This document shows, one piece after another, positions 9,043 to 16,140 of a DNA stretch of 16,140 nucleotides. The stretch spans positions 1-16,140 of the forward strand of contig JAAMPI010001310.1 of the NCBI GenBank assembly GCA_013054445.1, written 5' to 3'. Source of the DNA: Cudoniella acicularis (Eukaryota > Ascomycota > Leotiomycetes > Helotiales > Helotiaceae). A program made the translations under genes and the position numbers. The notes beneath the pieces are model-generated. The model saw only the letters and a list, made by a program, of their open reading frames with translations, ran no database searches and was not told the DNA's origin. Positions within the stretch are counted from its first letter, which is position 1; each line of letters begins with the position of its first letter.

Positions 9043-10896
9043 TGGACCGCCACGATGAAGGTATCTCGGACGGGAGACCGTCCCTCCCGTATCCGCGACC
9101 CGAACCGCGACCCGAAGCACCATCGGACGAACACCCTGCGCGCTCCCAACTCCCCATGGTTGAAGATCCTTGGGGCAAAGACTGCGTTTTAACTTTAGGT
9201 AAGGTTTCGAAGGGTGGTGTAACTAAATGATCATTAACCTGTTACAGATGGTGGAGGCATCCGTGGCTATGCCAGTCTCTTGATGGTCAAGTTCCTAATG
9301 GATGCTGTCGCAAGAATTGAAAAGGATTACCCTGATGAGCCGCATGACACAAGCTTTATGCCTAGAGTTGAGCAAGAATCTCCCCCGAATGGTACGGCAA
9401 ACCATCCGAACGGCCACGCTGCTGAACCACCTGCTGCTCTCCCGACAGCACGGACGAATTCGGCTCCAAGAGGAGGCATCTTCTGGAGGCGACGGACGAA
9501 CGAGGATTCATTGGCAGAGCAGACTACTGACAATGATCCGGAGAATACCAACGGCAACACTGTCCACGGAACCGGCTACCTTCCTTGCCATTACTTTGAC
9601 TATATCACTGGAACAAGTACTGGAGGGTGTGTAATGGCCATTGTAATGGAATATTGCTTTGATATGCTGACACTATATATAGGCTCAATGCTATTATGCT
9701 TGGACGCCTCAGAATGCCGGTTGAAGAATGCATACGGAGGTATCCAGAAATGGCCGAGGGTGTTTTCACTCGCAAGAAGAGATCTTGGGCGAAACGAATA
9801 GCTTCCATGACCTTAACAAAGTACGATGCGACCCCTCTTCAGAACAAAATTATGGAAATCGTCAGCTCGAGAGCAGACCCCGAGAATGCGCCAGTTCTAT
9901 CAGGATTCGCCTTCGACGAGTATCCTTCTCCCAAAGACCTATGCAAGACGTAAGTGAAGCTCTTATTTTTCACTTCGGCTCTGCAGCTAGAGCATATTAC
10001 TAAAATTCGTCAGGCTTGTCATCGCCAACGAACTCGAGCAGCTGGACGGAGGGGATGTGACGAGGGCTCACCTTTTTCGAACCTATCCCAGCGAGCGCCC
10101 AGCGGACCGCCATCCCATCTGGAAAGTAGCAAGAGCTACTTCGGCGGCGGACACCTTTTTTGATCCCATCGAGATTGACGGCAAGGAATACTCAGATGGC
10201 GGAGTCGGGAATAATAACCCCGTGATGATGACGTTGAGAGAAGTCAATATGATGAGAGGAAAGGACTCGTTTCAAAAAGCAGTTTCTGTTCTCGTCAGCA
10301 TCGGTGCTGGGCAGAAGCCCAGCTTTAGGGAAAAGGCTAAGCACAAACTACCAGCATTTATTTCAGACAAGAAAATCGTTAAGGAAGTGTCAAGGCTCTT
10401 GCGAAAGCTTGTCAACGCTTCCACGAATACCGAGGAATTTCATCGTCAAGTCCAAGAACATTCACGATCAGTCAATTTCAATCAATACTACCGCTGGACC
10501 GGCGGTGAAAATGTCGGCGGATTGGAGTTAGATGAATGGCGACCAACGCCCAAGAGGAACAAACCGACGACTGCTCAGTTTATCGAGCAGAGTGTGAGAG
10601 ATTACATGAGAGAGAATGAAGAGGAGGTTGAAAGCTGCGCACAAGAGTTGGTCAGGCGGCGGAGACAGAGGATAGCGCATGAGCCAGAGACTGGCAGGTG
10701 GACACGACATACCTACTGCACGGTCATCCGCTGCCCGTTTTGCGATAGTGATCATTATTCTGAAACGAGACTGAGCTTGAAGCAACACATTCAACAAGTG
10801 CATGCCGGTATAATTGCGAGAGGAGGCATTGACGTGGATAAACTAGTCCAGTCTTTACCAGTGAAGCATCCTCGGTATCCTGGTGGCCCGTTATAG
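9042..10896 (+). CDS. Patatin-like phospholipase with C-terminal C2H2-type zinc finger
   Basis: Patatin-domain enzymes hydrolyse acyl esters of phospholipids or other lipids with a Ser-Asp dyad. Four exons (9042-9198, 9248-9626, 9683-9949, 10014-10896) join in phase to 561 residues. The oxyanion-hole loop DGGGIRG is at residues 53-59, the nucleophile motif GTSTGG has Ser176, and the catalytic Asp329 lies in YSDGGVGNNNP, so the active site looks complete. The roughly 115 residues between loop and nucleophile include a Pro/Asn/Thr-rich insert (about 80-160) that is probably disordered. Residues 508-531 form C-x2-C-x14-H-x4-H (CPFC...HIQQVH), a C2H2-like finger. The preceding region is charged and helical. 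There is no signal peptide, so a cytosolic protein is likely. Introns are 49, 56 and 64 nt. The upstream in-frame stop at 9015-9017 fixes the start. Related patatin domains also serve as N-terminal domains of fungal NLR-type proteins, but no NACHT or NB-ARC domain is present here. Confidence 0.92.
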
Positions 10897-11248
10897 GGAA
10901 ATTTGTTCTATGCTTTGTACTATATACGTGTAAGATCACCTTTGTTGTTAGCATTTCGGAGGCGTTTAGAGTCAATAGATACCCTACAGTTGTAAAATTG
11001 TAATATTATAATCAATAGAAAAATTTCACTGCCTGATTTTTCCTTTTCTTTTCCTTTGGTTTTTGGCGAACGATTCAATTACCACAGCTTTTAACCGTTA
11101 TTGCTGTCTCAGTTTTGAAAAATGTACGCAAGTTTTGTAGGGTGTCTTAGGCGGCAATCGCTAATATACAGTGTGGAGCTCACTACTTTACGGTTATTCG
11201 CACGCTGTAGCTTAGCGAGTGCTCACTATCTGTTCCACTATGGCTAGA

Positions 11249-11275
11249 TTTGCGATCGAACCCATATATCGCAAA
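11249..11275. repeat. Perfect 8-bp inverted repeat, 11-nt loop
   Basis: TTTGCGAT at 11249-11256 pairs with ATCGCAAA at 11268-11275. The loop contains GAACCC, which resembles a reversed tRNA B box, but no tRNA fold is possible around it. Confidence 0.6.
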
Positions 11276-12736
11276 AGGTCGTAACACTACATTAGAGAAT
11301 TCTTTTCAAATTCAACCCATTTTTATTATAAATATTATAATCTCCCCTACAATCCTAAAAGAAAATTATCATTTTACAAGTGGTAGTCGTATTTGTATCG
11401 TGAAGTGTTTGCAGCTCGCAATCCTGGCCGCAGCGGAGGGGACAACTCAGAGCAACAATAAAACCGCGCATTATCTATAATGTCAAATACTCCAAATTCC
11501 GCTTGAACTAAATTCAATACCTCAAACACCACTTCAGCAAGGTCAGGACAATCTTAAAGAATAGCTTAGTAGTCTACAAAAACTTGAATTACTCAAAGCA
11601 ACTGAAATATCTAGTTTTAGAGGTAGGTTTACATTAAGAATTTTATCCCAAAGAGACCCCTTTTAGGAATATTTTCTCATTCTTTTTAACATCCGTAAAA
11701 TACAGCAGATACATTGTATAAGAAGGGTATCTCGGGTATTTATCCCATATACCGTAAGCTAGCGTCTAAGCGAAAAAGCATAAAAAAAATACTTCAAAGT
11801 AATAAAAGAACTAACAATAATTGTTTTACTTAGAATGCATAGACTCATGTAAAACTGAGGGAGTAGGGGCGGGGAGGGGGGCAAAGGAACACAAGGCGAA
11901 TTTGTGTTTATAGGATAGTTCGATATGTTATTTCTTCTGGGAAAAGCAAAACAAATTAGAAAGAAAACAGCAACCAAGAATTGAACATGATCACTTCAAC
12001 TAAGAAGATTTTGTGAGAGTAGGAGCAAGAGTCCAATCACATTTTTTCGGAAATCTCCTCAAACAATAATATAATAATCCCAGTTAATCTTATTTATAGA
12101 GCGCTCGACCTCGTCGTCAAAAATAGGCTAATGGGCAGAAATATCATTGAATCATCCAAAGAAAAATGACAAAGGGTTGTGGGTCAATACGCAGCATCCG
12201 AGACACATGCTGGGCCACAACTGAAATCCAATCGAGATGTCAAATAACTTACTTCACTTACAAAACTGGTCCGCTTTTCTACCCACCTAGTTTCAACACG
12301 CACGTGCTAATCCGAAATTGTTGACAACAAACCATCCCTCAACGGCAAGTTGTTCCATGACAGCGAGCCATCCAATACCTTCAAATAGTAAAGTTAGAGC
12401 CTTACTACTGGTAAATTTGTATTAGAAGATACCACAGTTCATTTCTTGAACAAATTTGCAGTCAATACCCCAGCCCCACCTCGCAATACTTACTGCCATA
12501 CAAGAATTCCTCTTGTCGAAAGTCTGTTTGTAGTCGGATAGGGTACATTCACATGTGGGATAGTTGAGATGTATTATAAAACTAGTCATTAATGTTAAGC
12601 GGAACAAGCTTGAGGTGAAATCTGGTGATTCCATTGTGACTGACTCTCCTAAAACCTAGGAGGGTGAGGGTCTATATATACACGATCTGGACCCCTGAAG
12701 GGGGCAAGACACCTGATTTGCCTCCAAATTGCCACT

Positions 12737-12756
12737 GCTCTAGAGGCTTCTAGAGC
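12737..12756. repeat. Perfect 8-bp inverted repeat, 4-nt loop
   Basis: GCTCTAGA, loop GGCT, TCTAGAGC. About 35 bp to its left, CCCCT-GA-AGGGG (12692-12703) is another short palindrome. Both lie inside an AT-rich spacer and are not followed by T runs typical of RNA polymerase III stops. Confidence 0.65.
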
Positions 12757-13999
12757 TTTCTCAGCAATTAAGCTACTAGATGGCCGACATAACGTGTTCG
12801 TCTCATTAAATATCCAAAAAGGGTCCCAAATCAAATTAATATTATTTAGAGAGAAATTCCTGAACCTTTCTAGATCGATTAGAAACTGAATATTTGAACT
12901 TTTCCTGAAGTAATAGACAATTATATAGTCGCGAAATCTCTAATACGGTAACATTTGCAGTTCTTTGCCTCATAAACATCGATATAGGAGTACCCGATCA
13001 GCATGCCTTTTGAGAATATAAAAACCTCAATAATTTCTCTACAAAATTCTTCCTCTTCAGAGACATGTATAGTAGTAACAGTACCAAAGAGTACTCTCGA
13101 TATCTTTGCCGTGCTGGGCAGCTCCCGAGCTTCAGCTAAAATAGTACCTCTATACTTCTTCGCAGCTCGAGCCTAACGGCTTTCAATCTCGATGGACTCT
13201 GCTTCGTTGTTGAACCAACTTTTCTAGTCTCTTCTGTGTAAACCTCACATATAAACAGAAGTGTTTGACAGCATATTGAACAGTGACAGTAGACTTTCTC
13301 ATGACAGTATGTTCTTTGATTCACATCACACAAAATTTCCAGTGTTTTTGATAAATGGCCGTGTGAAGAGCGAAGGGATGCCATGAATTTCGTAGACATA
13401 ATAGAATTTTCTCTTGAAGAGCCATTAAATCCTCCGACATGTTTTTATTGGACTCTGCCCCAATTAATAGAGAGATTTATCGATTATACAGCACAGGAAA
13501 TCGTGTAAAAGAAAACCGAACTTTGACTTTCTCGAGAAAATTAATAGAAGGTGGAAACCTGGGTTTTCTTCTTGACCCTTCTTTTCTGAAGCGAAGTTAT
13601 TACTAGGTACTACACTCAATAAGGGAAACGCGGATTTACTATCCCTCCCTTTCTCGCCGGATACTATATATGTGACCAAGACACATTCTGTCACTCAACC
13701 TAGACGAAGAAGCCGGCGCGATGTGTAAAAGTGAAAAAACGGAGAGCAAAATATTTCCCTCCTTATTTTCCCAATTGATTCCTTGCTTCTCAGACAGATG
13801 CTATGATGTCAATCGCAGAGTTCTTCAGAGTTCGAACTTGAACCTGTTCGTTCGAGTGATGTTGTGATTGACTGCTTTTCTCAATACATGCATGGATCGA
13901 ATGGTCTGCTGTTGAAGATTGGTTTCTTGTCAAGCTAGAACAGCTCCTGCGGACTGAGCAGCCACTAGCTCTTTGAAAGCGAACTTCTGCCAGAGACTT

Positions 14000-15564
14000 C
14001 GAAGAATGACATACCAGACCAGGCGTGGCAGGATATCAATCTTCCAACTATAGTAGCTAACAGTTGTTTGAATCGTGGGTTTTTGCTGCTGTAGAATACA
14101 TTGTTTTGTGAGATTTCGTCCAGTTTGAAATATTAAATATGGGGAAGGTACTGAAATTATCAATTAACACTGGCAAGATAGAAGGATATTGAAAAGCGAG
14201 TCACGTAGTCACTAGCATTTTACAATTTCTTGCTAGCTAGAAGACCACTGGAGCGTCTATCAGGATTTGTAGTGCTTGTAAAAGTTAAACTTAAGCATCA
14301 TCATTAGCATAAGCAAGGTATATTAATGTTAAATTTTAAAATTTTTGGAACATGAGCTACTACCAGCTTTAAAAATTGGGGGTTTTTTTTCCGGCATTTC
14401 ACTCAGCACCTCAGAAATCGAAGCATACATCATTGCCAGTTTACGGTTGTGACGCTGGGTGCCAGAACTCCGAACGCGTTTACAAGCAAACCGAAGCGGA
14501 AGGTGCGGCTGCTCGTACCAACGATTGGAATATCGGTCTCGATGGCAGCTTGCTCATGCGTATTGAATAAACCGCGAGGTGGAGTGTTGGACAGACAGTG
14601 AAGGCAGACTGTTCCTTGACAGCCAGTCATTCAATGACAAAGAATAGTTCTCTGACAGCTGCTCAGCCATGCTACGGAGGGTACTAGTTAGACCATAACA
14701 ATTGGTGCCTCGCGAACAAAGAAGTCATTCTCATTTTTGGCTGCTCGCTCTCGCCTAGACCGACTAGGTCACCTTTTCAAGCACAAGCACATTCCTAGCA
14801 ACCTTGCCAGCGTGAACTAAACAGGTATTGCACCCGAGCTTTTATTCAACACCATGTTCGCTAGCATAGAACATTGAAGCGGGGTTAAGACTGCAAAGAA
14901 CGCTACACCGAGCCACGAACATCTGACATGACTTTTTTGGTTTAGGTTTGTTATGATTCTTTCCAATTGAAACATCATTGAGGCTTTCGGACTAGGTTTG
15001 ATTGACCTCATAGATTCAGAATGAGACGAATGATACTTCAGCGATAGAATATATTCAAGGTAGAATTCCAATGTGGTAATTTCTTCGCATAGTAACAAAT
15101 TAAAGTTCTCGTTTTGATCAACGCTTGGATCGAGTAATCCAGAACTTCGGGACAAAATCAGATGAACTCTGATAAAATATGACAGAACTCAAACAAATGA
15201 CAGCGGAACAAACAAAAACTCAGATTCTCGTAGCGTGTTATTTTTTTTAGGTATCTTTATTTCCACTAAGGTGCTAGCAGAACCTGCCGAATACACATGT
15301 ACATGTGCTCCATAGTTCTCCACCGCATTGATAATATTCCAAAGAAAGCACTACAGATTTCACGTAAACAAATTTTGCTTGATAAAAAATAAAATGAAGT
15401 TCTTCTGAGCTCACTGAGCCGAGACCTTCATGGGTTAACTTTTCATGAGCGGGAAACAAAAACATAAGCTTATGCACTTGCATTTAATTTCATTTGAATT
15501 GAAACAAATTATTGGATAAGGTAAATGCACCACTGCCCACAGAAGCCAATCAACAACCCAAAAC
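14000..15564. other. AT-rich gene-poor region, right part
   Basis: No gene is recognised. A locally more GC-rich island at about 14400-14640 has an open plus frame ending ERVYKQTEAEGAAARTNDWN...LLMRIE with TAA near 14570; it lacks an ATG at its start and is also open on the minus strand. An open minus frame at 14817-15155 has no motif. No tRNA or rRNA signal is seen. Confidence 0.4.
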
Positions 15565-16140
15565 ATGGCCTCGTCGAATGTGGCCAATGTAGCATTGAAC
15601 GATGCACTCATCAACCTCTTTTTGGACCTGACTGCATCGAGGGCCGGACCGTGTATTCTTCCAAACCACAAGCTTGGAGGCCATGCAGGTCTTCAATTAT
15701 TCGCCGAGAATCCCTCATATAGCCAGCAACCCCTCTGCAGAACAATCTTTCGACCTGCCTGATGTGACAATAACGGCCAAGATGAATCCGTCGTGGGCCT
15801 CGACCTTCCCCGCACAGTCCCAGCGGTGCCAGCACGAGCAAGCCATGGGTCTCGGGAAATATTCTGGCTGGCCGTTGGCCGCACGCTCCTATCAAAAACG
15901 TGGTCGTATATTACGTGCAGCGCAAGATGCACCGAGACTGGACAATCGATGTTGTCGGAACAAATACACTCACGTGAAGTCAGTCGTCAGATCTTCGCTC
16001 TCTTTCCGGTTCGGCTATCTCGCATCCCTGCTGATTGGACGCTATCGGTGGTTTGTTGGCCATGCAGATTATTGCTGCAGCGGAACAGAAACATTTGAGG
16101 GCAGAGAGCACTGAGCGGTCAGAAAGCTGGAAACGAAGAG
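15565..16140 (+). CDS. Probable 5' part of an unrecognised gene running off the right edge
   Basis: The ATG at 15565 has a strong fungal context (CAAAACATGG) after a CA-rich leader and opens a 65-codon frame (MASSNVANVALNDALINLFL...) to a TGA near 15760. Beyond it the DNA stays GC-richer than the spacer. A second plus frame is open from about 15632 (SFDLPDVTITAKMNPSW...) to 16114. A candidate intron with donor GTGAAG (about 15974), a GCTGAT branch site and acceptor CATGCAG (about 16070) would join that frame in phase to IIAAAEQKHLRAESTERSES at the edge. A third frame contains KNVVVYYVQRKMHRDWTIDV, which looks at least as protein-like. I cannot decide which frame is used downstream or where the first exon ends, and no family is recognised. 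A gene is likely here; the model is not reliable. Confidence 0.35.

Larger units (their letters stand above)
10897..13999. other. AT-rich gene-poor region, left part
   Basis: After the phospholipase 3' flank (A/T-rich, with AATAGAAAA-like signals near 11015) I see no recognisable gene. The longest open frames are under 95 codons, and no transposase, reverse transcriptase or other motif is visible in them. On the minus strand at 13321-13440 a 39-codon frame (MSEDLMALQEKILLCLRNSW...) has A at -3 of its ATG and could be a small exon. A Cys/His-rich frame overlaps it at 13136-13399. Neither can be supported further. Two compact palindromes are listed separately. Confidence 0.45.

Noticed and set aside
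11249..11275. Reverse tRNA B-box-like GGTTCGATCGC on the minus strand
   Set aside because: The flanking bases cannot form a T stem (ATGGG against GCAAA), and no matching A box or acceptor stem is found.
12649..12834. Minus-strand frame ending RCLAPFRGPDRVYIDPHPPRF, possible transposon relic
   Set aside because: No ATG at its start, only about 60 codons, and no recognisable transposon motif.
13321..13440. Small minus-strand frame MSEDLMALQEKILLCLRNSW...
   Set aside because: Good start context but only 39 codons, with no neighbouring exon or family to support it.

Overview
The window looks like nuclear DNA of a filamentous ascomycete (Pezizomycotina; a leotiomycete-like fungus is a guess). 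The genes carry many short GT-AG introns (mostly 47-68 nt) with CTRAC/CTRAT-type branch sites. The best-recognised products are a fungal Hog1/Sak1-type MAP kinase, a fungus-specific multi-pass membrane protein and a fungal patatin-like phospholipase. Spacing is loose, genes lie on both strands, and there are no operons.

Layout. 1-1283 (+): the 3' six exons of the HOG1 stress MAP kinase; its 5' end is outside the window. Its last intron is about three times longer than the others and, if retained, encodes a second kinase-like tail. 1284-5038: a long spacer with a minisatellite in the HOG1 3' flank, a hexanucleotide repeat, weak coding traces on both strands and a cluster of five AGGGG/CCCCT stress elements. 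5039-6536 (+): a fungal membrane-protein gene whose residues are well preserved but whose frame is broken at least three times, so it is a young pseudogene or lies in error-bearing sequence. 6862-6988: a 39-bp imperfect inverted repeat whose arms differ only by transitions. 7244-7909 (-): a three-exon gene for an unrecognised protein of about 186 residues. 7910-9041: the spacer between divergent genes. 9042-10896 (+): an intact four-exon patatin-like phospholipase with a C-terminal C2H2-type zinc finger. 10897-15564: an AT-rich stretch in which I find no convincing gene. 15565 to the right edge (+): the probable 5' part of another gene.

Nothing indicates that these genes form one pathway. The stress elements upstream of the membrane-protein locus are of the type bound by Msn2/4 factors acting with Hog1 in yeast, but a link to the neighbouring HOG1 is speculative. 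The observations most worth checking are the alternative HOG1 C-terminus, the frame breaks in the membrane-protein gene and the transition-only inverted repeat.
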